Position numbers and translations under genes: made by a program. This document shows, in pieces, positions 30,232-39,874 of a stretch of 43,497 bases of DNA. Each line of letters begins with the position of its first letter. Positions within the stretch are counted from its first letter, which is position 1. Source of the stretch: Rufibacter immobilis. GTDB taxonomy: Bacteria; Bacteroidota; Bacteroidia; Cytophagales; Hymenobacteraceae. The stretch lies in contig NZ_RJJE01000006.1 in NCBI RefSeq assembly GCF_003721565.1, positions 1 to 43,497 of the forward strand. Reading direction: 5' to 3'. Under the pieces are notes generated by a model, which did no database searches, was not told where the DNA came from, and worked only from the letters and a program-made list of their open reading frames with translations.

Positions 30232-31110
30232 TTAAGAATAAAGGATTTTCTGAGAAGGAACCACAATAGCCTTGTCTCTTGTGTACACAGACTTGAAGAA
30301 TAACTTGTCACCGTAGTTGTTCAACTTACCGATTTCAATTGAGGCTTCATCATTCACCACGTCAGTAGCAAACACCACCTCATTCTTGTTACCTGCAAAC
30401 ATTGTGTTGGCACCAAGCGGAACAAATAAAACAGCAGTACCAAGGAAGGAAACAGAGTCACCGTTGATGATGAATTTCTCTTTGTAGTTCTCATAGAGGT
30501 TTGCAAGAATCATCAGGTCTTTCACTGATTCGTCTGCATAGATTACAGCCTGACCAGTTGCTCTAACCTGTGAAGGAATCGCTTTCCATACCTTCTCCAT
30601 CTCACCGTAGATGTTACTCACTGTGAGTCCAGAGGCATTCTTAGCGATTTTATTTCCAGCAGCAAGCTTAGTGCCAGCAAGGGTCTTGATATCAGACCAG
30701 AAGGCAACCTCAATACTTCTAGCCATCTGAGGGATAAGGGTATCAAGTAATTTGTTCTCAAACTCAGTGATAGTCAGGTTTCTGGCACCAGCACCCATTT
30801 TATCATCACCGAATCTGGTGAATCTCAATGTCTCAGGGTCAACGGTGGTGAAGAACATCTTCTTTAGAGGCATTACCTTTTCATCACTGATGGTCACTGA
30901 GCCTCTGTCAGCAGTGGCAGGGTCAAAGTCTGAAGCATAGTCCTGCTCTGTGATAGAAGCAGAGAAAGTAGTCACAAACTGCTCAGTCTTCACATTGGGC
31001 ATAATGTGAACGTAATTGTTGGAAAGGGTCTTAGCAGTCGTTAAAGTCTCACTGTAAATCTGTGCGTAGTAATCACCAGAGAATAATTTAGGATTATAAG
31101 TAATTGGCAT
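30232..31110 (-). CDS. Major capsid protein
   Basis: 292 residues. Forms the icosahedral shell, probably of HK97 fold. The call rests on size, on the position directly after a scaffold-like gene and protease, and on beta-rich sequence with KKMFFTTVDPETLRFTRF (about 80-97), a long helix region EFENKLLDTLIPQMARSIEVAFWSDI, and the late VYTRDKAIVVPSQKILY. The N-terminus lacks a long processing arm, so the separate 123-residue scaffold is likely used. It is followed by a stem-loop and the probable major tail gene. Confidence 0.75.
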   Translation of the reverse strand: MPITYNPKLFSGDYYAQIYSETLTTAKTLSNNYVHIMPNVKTEQFVTTFSASITEQDYASDFDPATADRGSVTISDEKVMPLKKMFFTTVDPETLRFTRFGDDKMGAGARNLTITEFENKLLDTLIPQMARSIEVAFWSDIKTLAGTKLAAGNKIAKNASGLTVSNIYGEMEKVWKAIPSQVRATGQAVIYADESVKDLMILANLYENYKEKFIINGDSVSFLGTAVLFVPLGANTMFAGNKNEVVFATDVVNDEASIEIGKLNNYGDKLFFKSVYTRDKAIVVPSQKILYS

Positions 31111-31165
31111 TTTTAGATTTTAATTTTTTATTTAATTTTATTTTTAATTAATACTATTTAGTTGA

Positions 31166-31537
31166 TTAGAACCCTCTCTTCACAGAGGCTAGGAACATCT
31201 CAGCCTTTGTCATTTGTGGCTCAGTGGCCGAAAGGTTTACTTTTTTGTCTGCTGGCTCTGACTCCACTTGGGCAAGTTTAGCCTCAACCTCAGCAAGCTT
31301 GGTCTCTAACTCTGCGTTTTGGGCAAGCTTGGATTCCAAGTCAGCGATTCTAGCAACTAAGTCAGCATTGACAGCCTCAAGGTTCACCTCAGGCTCAACC
31401 TCAGGTTCTGGTTCTACCACTGGCTCAGGCTCAACTACTGGCTCTGGTTCTACCACAGGGGCAGCAGGTTCAGACAACTCAATACCTAGAGCAGCAGCAA
31501 GCTTAGTCCAGATTGTTCTCTTATTTTCTTCAGTCAT
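31166..31537 (-). CDS. Capsid scaffolding protein
   Basis: 123 residues. Low-complexity acidic PVVEPEP repeats (about 25-48) followed by a coiled coil rich in E, A, L and K (VARIADLESKLAQ, LETKLAEVEAKLAQVE), then a short tail TKAEMFLASVKRGF that could bind the capsid protein. Proline/glutamate arm plus coiled coil just ahead of the capsid gene is typical of scaffold proteins. The short repeat VVEPEP is encoded by near-identical DNA repeats (31395-31460). Confidence 0.75.
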   Translation of the reverse strand: MTEENKRTIWTKLAAALGIELSEPAAPVVEPEPVVEPEPVVEPEPEVEPEVNLEAVNADLVARIADLESKLAQNAELETKLAEVEAKLAQVESEPADKKVNLSATEPQMTKAEMFLASVKRGF

Positions 31538-31606
31538 ATTTTATTGATGTCTTATAATGGTTATATGTATTTTTAACCTCACGTTTATTTTTTTTGGATT
31601 AATTTT

Positions 31607-32248
31607 TTAATTAAAGATAAAGGCACCCGTACCGAGGCCGAGAATGAACAGACCTACCTTTACCCCTTTTGAGTCAAGGAATGACTTCTTCCTGTTCTCT
31701 GGAATGTAGAGCGCGTCTACGTCTGCTGTCTTGAAGTAAGGGTTGGTGTTGGTGACACTCACCCTCACCCCTTTCTCAGGTTCTTCCCTGATGACTACTG
31801 ATTTGTCATTGTAGAGTGAGAGTGAATCCAACCTAACTGAGTCTTGTTCCACACTGATTGTGTAGGATAGGTACTGGTCTCTGTGGCTGTAGTTTCCGGT
31901 CAGGGAATCCCTGAGAAGAACTGGCTGCTCTCTGACGGTGACCACCTCCTTGACCTGAGTGACTGTTACTACCTCTTTTCCTGCTGTTTTAGCCTCTTGC
32001 AGAAGCTTTCTCTGGTTGTCCGTCAGTAAGGCTACACTCTTCTCAAGGTCTTTCACAGTGGCTGAAATCGCTTTCTTTGAGGCTACTTCCTGCTTGAGTT
32101 CATTCCTAGTGTAGGTGACCGAATCAGACAGCACCTCAATGAGGTTGGACTTGGAGTCAAGGTCTTTGGTGAGGTCTTCATTCCTGACGCACTGGTAGGC
32201 ACTCAACCCAATGAAGAAGAGAATGACGTAGAGTAGGTACTTATTCAT
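31607..32248 (-). CDS. Spanin-like membrane/coiled-coil protein
   Basis: 213 residues. An N-terminal membrane segment (LLYVILFFIGLSAYQCV, about 5-21), a coiled-coil-like region to about 100 (KSNLIEVLSDSV, KKAISATVKDLEKSV), a beta-rich C-terminal part and a hydrophobic end (KVGLFILGLGTGAFIF, about 197-212). Membrane ends with a periplasmic rod resemble unimolecular spanins and DUF6549-type proteins of Bacteroidota phages. It overlaps the protease gene by 8 bases and precedes the scaffold. A role in lysis or in head maturation cannot be separated by sequence. Confidence 0.55.
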   Translation of the reverse strand: MNKYLLYVILFFIGLSAYQCVRNEDLTKDLDSKSNLIEVLSDSVTYTRNELKQEVASKKAISATVKDLEKSVALLTDNQRKLLQEAKTAGKEVVTVTQVKEVVTVREQPVLLRDSLTGNYSHRDQYLSYTISVEQDSVRLDSLSLYNDKSVVIREEPEKGVRVSVTNTNPYFKTADVDALYIPENRKKSFLDSKGVKVGLFILGLGTGAFIFN

Positions 32249-32867
32249 TCGCGCCCCCTCCTTTCAGGAAATCAACCAACAGGTCTAGCACACCCTCAAC
32301 CGTTTCAGTCTCTGGTGTCTGCTCAGACATCTTCAGGTTGGTCAGGAAAGAACCCTCTAAACTGAACCCGTTCCTCTCAGAAACCTGTGACCAGATTTCA
32401 TCAGACGGAAAATGATAGGTAGCGTACAGGGAACCCACCTTCACGTCTTGGAATCCTAAGGCAACGGCTTTGTCTTTCTGAGCGTCAACCACAATCCAAG
32501 ACTCAATGAGGAATCCCTGTATCAGGTCTTCAGAACTATGGTCAAGGTTGGACATCTTCAACTCACCAGTCCTGAAGAACTTGTTCCTGATACGCTCAAT
32601 CTCCTGAGACTCAAAGTTCAGGTAATACTCTTTCCCTGTGTCTGAGTCCCTTCTGTAGATTAGCTTGTCTGGAATCAGGACAGCACCAGTGGCGTAGCGT
32701 TTCTCTGTCTCTCTGGCTAGGTGAACGGGTTGGGGTGTCTCTTCTTCCAGCCTCAGGAAATTGGACTCAATCGCTGGTCTGTCAACTATTGAAATCAGGC
32801 TTATGCCCGTTGCTTCATCCAAATCATCCACGGTCACTGAGTACACTGGTATGTCTTTTCTTGTCAT
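32241..32867 (-). CDS. Prohead protease, XkdF/S78-2-like
   Basis: 208 residues. XkdF-type putative serine proteases (a U35/S78-related group) mature proheads. Visible are YSVTVDDLDEATGISLISIV at the start, ATGAVLIPDKLIYRRD, NLDHSSEDLIQGFLIESWIVVD with candidate catalytic H110 and S123, DKAVALGF, and SERNGFSLEGSF near 164-174. The order and sizes match the family. It lies upstream of the spanin-like, scaffold and capsid genes, the normal place. Catalytic assignments are inferred from the motif order, not verified. Confidence 0.75.
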   Translation of the reverse strand: MTRKDIPVYSVTVDDLDEATGISLISIVDRPAIESNFLRLEEETPQPVHLARETEKRYATGAVLIPDKLIYRRDSDTGKEYYLNFESQEIERIRNKFFRTGELKMSNLDHSSEDLIQGFLIESWIVVDAQKDKAVALGFQDVKVGSLYATYHFPSDEIWSQVSERNGFSLEGSFLTNLKMSEQTPETETVEGVLDLLVDFLKGGGANE

Positions 32868-32890
32868 TAGTATTTTAATTAAAGTTTAAA

Positions 32891-35593
32891 TTATTTTACA
32901 GAGTATTCTTTGATGTCTGCCACCCTAGCGTTAACGTCAGCGACCTCCGTAGCCACCACGTGAATAGGTGTTTGGGAATAGGTCTGAATGTCATTCCTCA
33001 ATAGCTGTATCTGGTTCACCAATGCCAAATCAGTCTGTGAAGGTTGGGTGATGTTCTGAGCCACCATCCCACCAGTGGAGTACTTACCTTGGGTTCTGAC
33101 TGACTCCAACTGAGAGACCAAGACAGGGTTCTGACGAACCATCCAAGCAGGTAGCACATACTCATTTGCGTGGACTACCCCTACCTCAGTACCGTCAGAG
33201 ATTGATTTGGAGGTGAAGCCACCGTCATAGAATCCTTTCTTTGCGGCAGACTTGATTGCAGCCATTGAGACAATGATTCCAGCCGTTGCAGCAGCAAGGA
33301 TGGCAATGTTGTCCCAACCGAATTTACCGTTCTTGGAAGCATCTAAAGCAGCCTCAATCGCCTTGGCAGCGTTCAGGCCGTGTTGCACCATCGTCAGAGC
33401 CTGAACAAGAATTTCCTGTTTGGCAAGTGATTTCTCTTTCTCCTGCTCAAGCCTGATTTTCTCCTGCTCTGCTTTCTTGATTCTCTGGTCTTCCGCTTTT
33501 CTCTCCTGTGCAAGCTGTCTCTGTTTCTTTCTCTCCTGCTCAAGCTGCTGGATGATTTTCTCACGTTCGGCACCTTTGGCGGTCAACAGAGAAGCCTCAA
33601 GGTCATTCACCCTAGACTCTGACTCCTGAATCTCAGACTCAAGTGCAGACATCTGCTCCCTGTAGGACTGAATCATTATGTCAACCTCAGCAAGCTTTGC
33701 GTCAAAGGCTTCCAGAGAGGCATTGGTGAAAGCGTCAGAAATAGCCTGCACGTTCTGAGCGAACCCCTCATAGACAGCGTTCATTGTCTCGTACTTAGCC
33801 TGAAGGTCAGCTATCTCTTTCTCAGCATCTGCTTTCTTCCTCTCCTTGATTCCGTCTTCAACGGTTTTGACCTGAGCAGCGTAGTTCTGGTCAAGTGCCA
33901 GTTTCTTGTTGATGTAGTCAAGGTGGATAGCCTCTAATTCATCATTGCTCAGACCCTTGACGCTTATCTCTTTCTTGTAGGCATCATTGAGAACTTTCAG
34001 TTCCTGCCCCTTAGCCTTGTTGATGTAGAACAACTGTAGGTCATACTGTTTGTCCAAGCCAGCCTGAACAGCCTTGAGTTTGTAGTTCTCAAGTTCGCCA
34101 ACTGAGGTCTTCACCTGAGCGTCATTCTGTCTTTTGGCATACTCTTCATTGGTTGCCTTGACGTTGGCGGTGTATTCCCTCTCAGCGTCATTCATCTCAG
34201 TGGTAAGGCTCAACAAGGCTGCTGCTCTGTCAGAGGTGTCTTCCAATGTCATATAGGCTGCTGTAGCCTTGGTGTTGTATTCTATCTGAGCATCAAGGGT
34301 AGCCTTGTGAAGCCTGAGTTTTTCTTCTTGGGTAGTTGCCTCAGCTAGACTAACCTCATTGCTTAGTTTCTTTCTTTCATACTCAGCCTCAAGACTGTCC
34401 TTGATTCTGTCAGCAGCTTCTTTCTTGGTGGTGTAGATACGTTCCTCTCTCTCAAGTTCCAGAAGTTGAGCCTCATTGGATTTAGCCTGAATCTCATTCC
34501 TGATATCCTGTTCAGCCTTGAGCATATCAGAGGTCTTCTTACCACCTGCTACCTGAGAGTTCTGCAACTGAAGCAGGTTGAGGTTGTTCTGAAGTTCCTG
34601 CTTCTGAAGGGTTAGAATCTGTTGTTTTGCTCTGTAGGCTGTGTTGGCTGCATCAGTTCTTTCTTTCTGAGTCCTGAGGTCAGATTGGGCAACAGCCTCA
34701 TTCATTTGGACAACACCTTGAAGCTGTGCTACCTGCTTGGATATCTCAATCCCTGTTTTCTGATAGGCTCTTGTCAGTTTCTCAATAGCTACCGACTTCT
34801 CACCTACCTTGTCAATTTCATCACCAACCTTTTTGACTCCGTTCCAGAGGTCATTGAGCATTATACCCAACTTTGCCCCGTTCCCTGTTGCAGCCTGACC
34901 CAAGGCTGAGAAGAAGTTCGTCACCTTGTCAGTCATTGTATCAATTGTCCCTTCAGGGTCAGAGAAAGCATCTGCAATCCCTTTCCCAATGTCAGAGAGC
35001 ACATTGACAATACCTGTGAAAACACCCTTCAGGTAGGCAAGCTTCATAGCTAACTTCTCTGAGCCTTCAGCAGACTTGGTGAAGTAAGCGGTCAGTGAGG
35101 CCACAGCCACCAAGAGAAGACCTATACCAGTTGAGGCAAGGGCTACCTTCGTGACAGTGCCGAAACGGGTTGCGCCCTTTCCAGCAGTCTCAAATGAACT
35201 GGAAGCAACACCCCCAAACTTCTCTATGATGGAATTCAGCAAATCAGACTCAATACCTAGAGCCTGTGTGGTCTTGGTCAGCAGGTCAATACCGCCTGAG
35301 GCACCAGTAGCCTGTGAAGCGATACTGGTGAAACCGTTACCGATTGAGGAAAGCGTACCCCTGAGACCGGACATCTTCTGGCTGTTCAGGGTATTCAGGT
35401 TCTTGACAGCCCTCTCAGACTGGATGTTGGTCAACTCAAGTTCCTTGGTCAGCCTCTCAAAGGCCAAAGTACCCTCTTCAGCTTCTCCCAACTCCTGCTC
35501 AATTCTTTCAAGCTTGTCACCAAGTTCCTCTACTTCTCTGATAGCCTGTACAGTACCTTCTATTTTTAATTCATATTTTGATTTTAAAGCCAT
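32891..35593 (-). CDS. Tape measure protein
   Basis: 900 residues. Sets tail length and passes DNA through the membrane. Long helical regions dominate (EELGDKLERIEQELGEAEEG near the start, and a heptad-rich part at about 640-730 with KQRQLAQERKAEDQRIKK). Hydrophobic segments are at about 145-170 (VALASTGIGLLLVAVASLTAYF) and 755-780 (AILAAATAGIIVSMAAI). With about 1.5 angstrom per residue the tail would be about 135 nm, so a siphovirus. It lies between a tail-tip protein and the protease/capsid genes. Chosen because of length, coiled coils and membrane segments; the C-terminal part may be processed. Confidence 0.85.
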   Translation of the reverse strand: MALKSKYELKIEGTVQAIREVEELGDKLERIEQELGEAEEGTLAFERLTKELELTNIQSERAVKNLNTLNSQKMSGLRGTLSSIGNGFTSIASQATGASGGIDLLTKTTQALGIESDLLNSIIEKFGGVASSSFETAGKGATRFGTVTKVALASTGIGLLLVAVASLTAYFTKSAEGSEKLAMKLAYLKGVFTGIVNVLSDIGKGIADAFSDPEGTIDTMTDKVTNFFSALGQAATGNGAKLGIMLNDLWNGVKKVGDEIDKVGEKSVAIEKLTRAYQKTGIEISKQVAQLQGVVQMNEAVAQSDLRTQKERTDAANTAYRAKQQILTLQKQELQNNLNLLQLQNSQVAGGKKTSDMLKAEQDIRNEIQAKSNEAQLLELEREERIYTTKKEAADRIKDSLEAEYERKKLSNEVSLAEATTQEEKLRLHKATLDAQIEYNTKATAAYMTLEDTSDRAAALLSLTTEMNDAEREYTANVKATNEEYAKRQNDAQVKTSVGELENYKLKAVQAGLDKQYDLQLFYINKAKGQELKVLNDAYKKEISVKGLSNDELEAIHLDYINKKLALDQNYAAQVKTVEDGIKERKKADAEKEIADLQAKYETMNAVYEGFAQNVQAISDAFTNASLEAFDAKLAEVDIMIQSYREQMSALESEIQESESRVNDLEASLLTAKGAEREKIIQQLEQERKKQRQLAQERKAEDQRIKKAEQEKIRLEQEKEKSLAKQEILVQALTMVQHGLNAAKAIEAALDASKNGKFGWDNIAILAAATAGIIVSMAAIKSAAKKGFYDGGFTSKSISDGTEVGVVHANEYVLPAWMVRQNPVLVSQLESVRTQGKYSTGGMVAQNITQPSQTDLALVNQIQLLRNDIQTYSQTPIHVVATEVADVNARVADIKEYSVK

Positions 35594-35673
35594 TGATTAG
35601 TTGAACATTCATTGTTCTATACCCTCAATATGCGTTTGACCTTATTTCATTTTAATCAAAGTTTTAATTAAAA

Positions 35674-38037
35674 TCAGGCCGAAACCATACGGTATAGCTT
35701 TACTTTTGCGACCTCTCCCAACAGGTCATAGTTGTTGATTGCTGAAAGCAGATACAAGTCTGAGTCAATCCTGATGATATTCCTTCCTGTGAGTGACTGG
35801 AAAAGGTGGGCGTTCATCCTGACCTCACCCTCTGTGAAGTTTGACCAGTCCGTGACTGCCACATCATTCCTGTACAACTGCTGGAACAAAGACTTCTCAC
35901 CTGAGAGGGCAAGAGACACAGAGTCCATTGAATTGACCTTCTCAGAGTCCGTGAGGAAACCAGTGTCACTCTCAGTGTAGATAGTGTCACCAGTCACTTT
36001 CCTGAGCCTGAATTCCCTAGTGGCCTGAATGTACTCCAGCTCATAGGCTGGTTGGTTCCTGACGTTGAAGAATGACAGCTTGGGTATCGGTTTATAGCGG
36101 TTAATCCCAAACGTATCATAGAATGTGCCTCCTGTCAGGTTCTTGGTTCTCTGGAACTGAATCAGGAGTTTATTATAGCCGTAGGCATCGGAATAACCAG
36201 CGTAGTACATCTGGCCTGACTTCAGGTGACTTGCCCCTTGGTAGAGAGCCAGCTTGGGCATATAGCCGAAATTGGAAGCGGCTGTGTAGTCTTCCACCAC
36301 GGACATATCTACTGAGTCAGTGGCTGGAATAGCCACAGGAAGTAACTCATAACCCAAGTCCCTGTAGATGTAATCATCACTATAGGTAACAATCTGCTGT
36401 CTGATAAAGGACAGAGGCGCAAAGGGCAATGTGTAGGCATCTTCTGACACGTCTGCATTCACCTCAGACATATAGTCCGTATTGGTCAGGAGGTGGTCAG
36501 AGTCATCCGTTGACCACCTGTAGAAAGTTTCTGCAATCTCATTCTCACTCAGGGGTGTCTCTTCAAAACCGTTGAGGCTCAACTTTTCGGAGAGGTCAGT
36601 GATGTTGGACTTATTGAGTTCATACCATTCGTCACGTGTATATAGGGTAATGGACTTCTCCACCTCATTGATGGAGTAGAACAGGGAGAACACCTTGAAG
36701 ATAGCCTGAATGAAATCCACCTGTGACATCTTGGGCAGGAACAAAGCAGGGTTCAGTGTCTGTCTGCCCTGACACTCGGTGATTTTGAAATAAGAGTTGT
36801 CAGGGTTGCAGCTTAACATCATCTTCTCAGGCTCAACGGAGTCCTTCACGGCTACCATCACCTGAATCCTGTACTGCTTTCCCTCCACCATTCTTGCTGT
36901 GAAGGTGGTATAGTGCGTGTGAAGGTTTCCAGATTCTGAAGACGTAGTTCCTGACTGGACATTTAGAGTGTCAGCGTCCATCACATTGAAGTAACTTAGT
37001 GATGAGTAATCACTGATGCTTACCTCAGGGTACTGGTTGTCATCAATCTCTCTGAATACCAGAAACTGCTTTGACTCAAGCCTTGGGTTGTTCGAAAGAC
37101 CCACGTTAGTTGCCTGTGACTCTACCTTCACTTCAATAGTGTAGTTTGAGGTGTACTTGCACGTGTAGACACCATCATTCCCGTAGGAGAAAGACAGGTC
37201 ACCAGACTGGTCAGTTTCCCAAAGGCCGTAGGGTTGAGGCTCAATAGCGTACATTGAGTAATCCTGCCCTTTGAAGGTAGAGCCTTGGTTGAAGTAGTTG
37301 AAATAAAGCTTTGTCTCAAGAGGGTTCAGCTTCCCGTAGTTGTAGGCCGGTGACTCACCGTCTTTGTTGGAGTAGAGAAGAATCATTTTCCTGAAGGTCT
37401 CAGAGTCCAGTACATTCCCCTGAACCGAATAGCCAACCTCAGAGAAAATCTTGGTGAACAGAGGTCTGATGAAGTGGGAGATTCCGAAATCATCATATTT
37501 CTGCTGGTGGAAGATTCCGTCAACAGTCCCACCGTTGAGGTACTTGATTCTTGCAAAGGAGTCAAACACGAAGGGGAAAGCTATCTCAGCGTTGGAACCG
37601 TCAAGGTCAGCGTCCAGCCTCTCCCAAACGTAGGCATCACCAGTGAAGTCAATCTCTTCATAGGTCTGCACGTCCCTGAGTGTCTTGTTTCCGTCTAGTA
37701 TGTCTGCAATCCTTCCCTCACCAGTGCCAGAGATGAACCCCTCAAAACCATCGGGCGTGATTCTGTTCAGCACGAACTCACCAGACATAATCTCAACTGA
37801 GTTCAGGGTGACGTAGCAGGAATAGGGAGTCCTGAACTTGCCTAGCACCTGTCTGTCTGACTCAAACTTGAATATACCTTTGTTCTTCTGCGTCTTGGGT
37901 AGTTTGAGCGTGTAGGAGAAAGAGCCTGTCTTCTTGGTAGGGTTACGGTACTCTGAGACAATCTTTGATATCACTGGCTTTATCTTCTCAGAGAGGTCAG
38001 CGTCAGCCCCATTGATGTAAATTCTTAAATCCTTCAT
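35674..38037 (-). CDS. Tail-tip or baseplate-like structural protein
   Basis: 787 residues. Begins MKDLRIYINGADADLSEKI and contains YTLKLPKTQKNKGIFKFES (about 43-61), then a GFISGTGEGRIADILDG stretch. The composition is beta-rich with scattered aromatic residues, like central hub or distal-tail proteins. It precedes the tape measure gene, 4 bp after the gene at 38041. A named family was not recognised. The C-terminal 100 residues (GRNIIRIDSDLYLLSAINNYDLLGEVAKVKLYRM) may attach to the tail tube. Confidence 0.65.
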   Translation of the reverse strand: MKDLRIYINGADADLSEKIKPVISKIVSEYRNPTKKTGSFSYTLKLPKTQKNKGIFKFESDRQVLGKFRTPYSCYVTLNSVEIMSGEFVLNRITPDGFEGFISGTGEGRIADILDGNKTLRDVQTYEEIDFTGDAYVWERLDADLDGSNAEIAFPFVFDSFARIKYLNGGTVDGIFHQQKYDDFGISHFIRPLFTKIFSEVGYSVQGNVLDSETFRKMILLYSNKDGESPAYNYGKLNPLETKLYFNYFNQGSTFKGQDYSMYAIEPQPYGLWETDQSGDLSFSYGNDGVYTCKYTSNYTIEVKVESQATNVGLSNNPRLESKQFLVFREIDDNQYPEVSISDYSSLSYFNVMDADTLNVQSGTTSSESGNLHTHYTTFTARMVEGKQYRIQVMVAVKDSVEPEKMMLSCNPDNSYFKITECQGRQTLNPALFLPKMSQVDFIQAIFKVFSLFYSINEVEKSITLYTRDEWYELNKSNITDLSEKLSLNGFEETPLSENEIAETFYRWSTDDSDHLLTNTDYMSEVNADVSEDAYTLPFAPLSFIRQQIVTYSDDYIYRDLGYELLPVAIPATDSVDMSVVEDYTAASNFGYMPKLALYQGASHLKSGQMYYAGYSDAYGYNKLLIQFQRTKNLTGGTFYDTFGINRYKPIPKLSFFNVRNQPAYELEYIQATREFRLRKVTGDTIYTESDTGFLTDSEKVNSMDSVSLALSGEKSLFQQLYRNDVAVTDWSNFTEGEVRMNAHLFQSLTGRNIIRIDSDLYLLSAINNYDLLGEVAKVKLYRMVSA

Positions 38038-38040
38038 TAC

Positions 38041-38436
38041 TTATAGTGTGATTTTATTCTCTGAGAAGATGGACTGAACCTGCAACTCAATTGTCCAGAG
38101 CCTGTCTATAGAGTCGAACTTATAGCTAGAGTCCAGAACCCTCACCTGTTGCCCGTTCACACTCACCACGGGACTCAACATCAAGTCCTGAAGCCAATTG
38201 AACTCAGCCTCTGAGAGGTGCTGTGAGTGGTAGGTGTTGGTTCTGTCTGCCTCCACCGCGTAGGTTCTCTCACTAATTCCAGCGTTGAAGGTCTGCCCCT
38301 TGGTCTTCACCTCAGTGTTGTAGAACCTTGTGAAGGACACACAGTCAGTGCCCCCTCTCCTGTTGAGGAAAGTGACCCTGACAGCGTTCTTCAATCTTGG
38401 GGTAAGGTTGAAAACCTTTGTCTCTGTTATTTTCAT
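38041..38436 (-). CDS. Small tail-region structural protein
   Basis: 131 residues, not recognised. Beta-rich with RVTFLNRRGGTDCVSFTRFYNTEV and SEAEFNWLQDLMLSPVV, ending in TIELQVQSIFSENKITL. Placed between the DUF5977 protein and the large tail-tip protein with a 3-bp gap to the latter, so it is cotranscribed and probably a tail component. Confidence 0.6.
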   Translation of the reverse strand: MKITETKVFNLTPRLKNAVRVTFLNRRGGTDCVSFTRFYNTEVKTKGQTFNAGISERTYAVEADRTNTYHSQHLSEAEFNWLQDLMLSPVVSVNGQQVRVLDSSYKFDSIDRLWTIELQVQSIFSENKITL

Positions 38437-38469
38437 TTATTTAAATTTAAATTTTAATTATCCGGTATA

Positions 38470-39849
38470 TTAGACTTCTACTGCACCCCCGCCAGCTTCT
38501 CTCCATCCATCACTATAACCAGCCTTCCACTGTTCACACTCTTCAAGCGTCAAAATAATATGCATTGGGCAACTCCCACCTCTATAAGGCGCATAGCTCG
38601 CTGCGTCAATGTGTCCCTGCTGGTAGCCCTCTAGATAAGGGTTGATATTAGGTTCATTTGGGATACACAGAAGATTTGCTTCAGATTCTGCCTTAGCAGC
38701 AGCGAAAGCCTTAGCGTCAGCGTCAGCCTGAGATATGGTGGAAGTGGCCTGTTTGGTTGAAGTGTAGGAACCCTGCTCACCCTCAGGGCAGTAGGCTGTA
38801 TAAGTTTGCGTTGAGGTGTAGGTCACCGCAGGGGTACAAACCAATTTTGCCTGTGCGTCAGCCTGAGCAGCGTTCAAAGCCTTGGTATAGGCATCTTCCT
38901 GAGAGATGAAAGAGGTTCTGGTCTGCGTTGAGGTATAGGAACCTGTGTAACCGTCAGAACAGTGGGCTGTATAGCTCTGCGTTGAGGTGTACTGCACCGC
39001 GTTTTCATCAACAACACATACAAGGTTGGCCTGTGCGAGGCTTGCCGCCTTGCTCATTGCCTTTGTGAGAGCGTCAGGTTTGGTGAGTGTTGAGAAATCA
39101 GTTGCTGTGGCAGTCATTGAGCCTATGTAGCCAGCCTGTTCACAATTCACGGTTGCCGTGGCGGTTGCCAGATAGGTAGGTGTCTCCGACTCAAGCCATA
39201 CGGAGAGTCCTGAGGCGTTGGAGCCTTGGAGAGAGGGTCTGACGTTGAAGACGTACACCCCTAGGGTTGGAAGGGTGTGCTCAGTCTCCCTTCTTGAGGT
39301 GTAGTAGTTGCAGACAAGTTTCACCTCAGTAGGCGCGGTCACCAGCACTGGAAGGAACAAGTCTGAACTCTCACTCTGGTTTGGTGTGATTGAGGTCAGG
39401 AACTTAGCCTCTCTGTTATAGTCAACCACTAAAGAAGAGGAAACTGACTCAGAACCGTCTAATGATAATGCTGCCCTAAGTCCATACAAGACATCAGAGA
39501 TGTAGTGGTAGGATTTAACCTGAACCCTGTTCACCAGCTTTACTACTCCTATTTTGACCTGATAGGACACAAGCGCAGATTCATCCTTCTGCATCACTAC
39601 GTTCGGGTTCAACACCTTTGGTTCGGGGAAGAGACTCTGAACAATGTCTGAGACATCAAACTCACACAGTCCTAAACCTGTACCGTTCTTGACCAGCGTG
39701 GTCAGTAGTTTAGAGGTGATGGAATCATAGACCTCAAGGAAGAACATATCCCCAAGGGTGTAGTCACTGTAACTGACCTCAAATACAATTCTGTTATATG
39801 CAGCCTCAATGAATTGAGGTGCCTTGGTTATTGTTAGTTTCTGTGACAA
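38470..39849 (-). CDS. Tail appendage protein with DUF5977 repeats
   Basis: 459 residues from TTG 39849. The first 230 residues are beta-rich (ADAPTOR-like: KAPQFIEAAYNRIVFEVSYSD). From about 235 to 400 there are three repeats of a DUF5977-type unit, each with Y-T-S-T-Q/T-A-T ... C ... G-x-x-G-S-x-T-S-T and an alanine-rich helix ending in L(V/L)C. These repeats are typical of Bacteroidota surface and phage proteins. The end (GYQQGHIDAASYAPYRGG, then GYSDGWREAG) has two GY-x-x-G-like motifs. Likely a virion appendage; host-surface contact is an inference. Confidence 0.75.
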   Translation of the reverse strand: MSQKLTITKAPQFIEAAYNRIVFEVSYSDYTLGDMFFLEVYDSITSKLLTTLVKNGTGLGLCEFDVSDIVQSLFPEPKVLNPNVVMQKDESALVSYQVKIGVVKLVNRVQVKSYHYISDVLYGLRAALSLDGSESVSSSLVVDYNREAKFLTSITPNQSESSDLFLPVLVTAPTEVKLVCNYYTSRRETEHTLPTLGVYVFNVRPSLQGSNASGLSVWLESETPTYLATATATVNCEQAGYIGSMTATATDFSTLTKPDALTKAMSKAASLAQANLVCVVDENAVQYTSTQSYTAHCSDGYTGSYTSTQTRTSFISQEDAYTKALNAAQADAQAKLVCTPAVTYTSTQTYTAYCPEGEQGSYTSTKQATSTISQADADAKAFAAAKAESEANLLCIPNEPNINPYLEGYQQGHIDAASYAPYRGGSCPMHIILTLEECEQWKAGYSDGWREAGGGAVEV

Positions 39850-39874
39850 TGCTTCATTAGATTTTCTATTTAGT

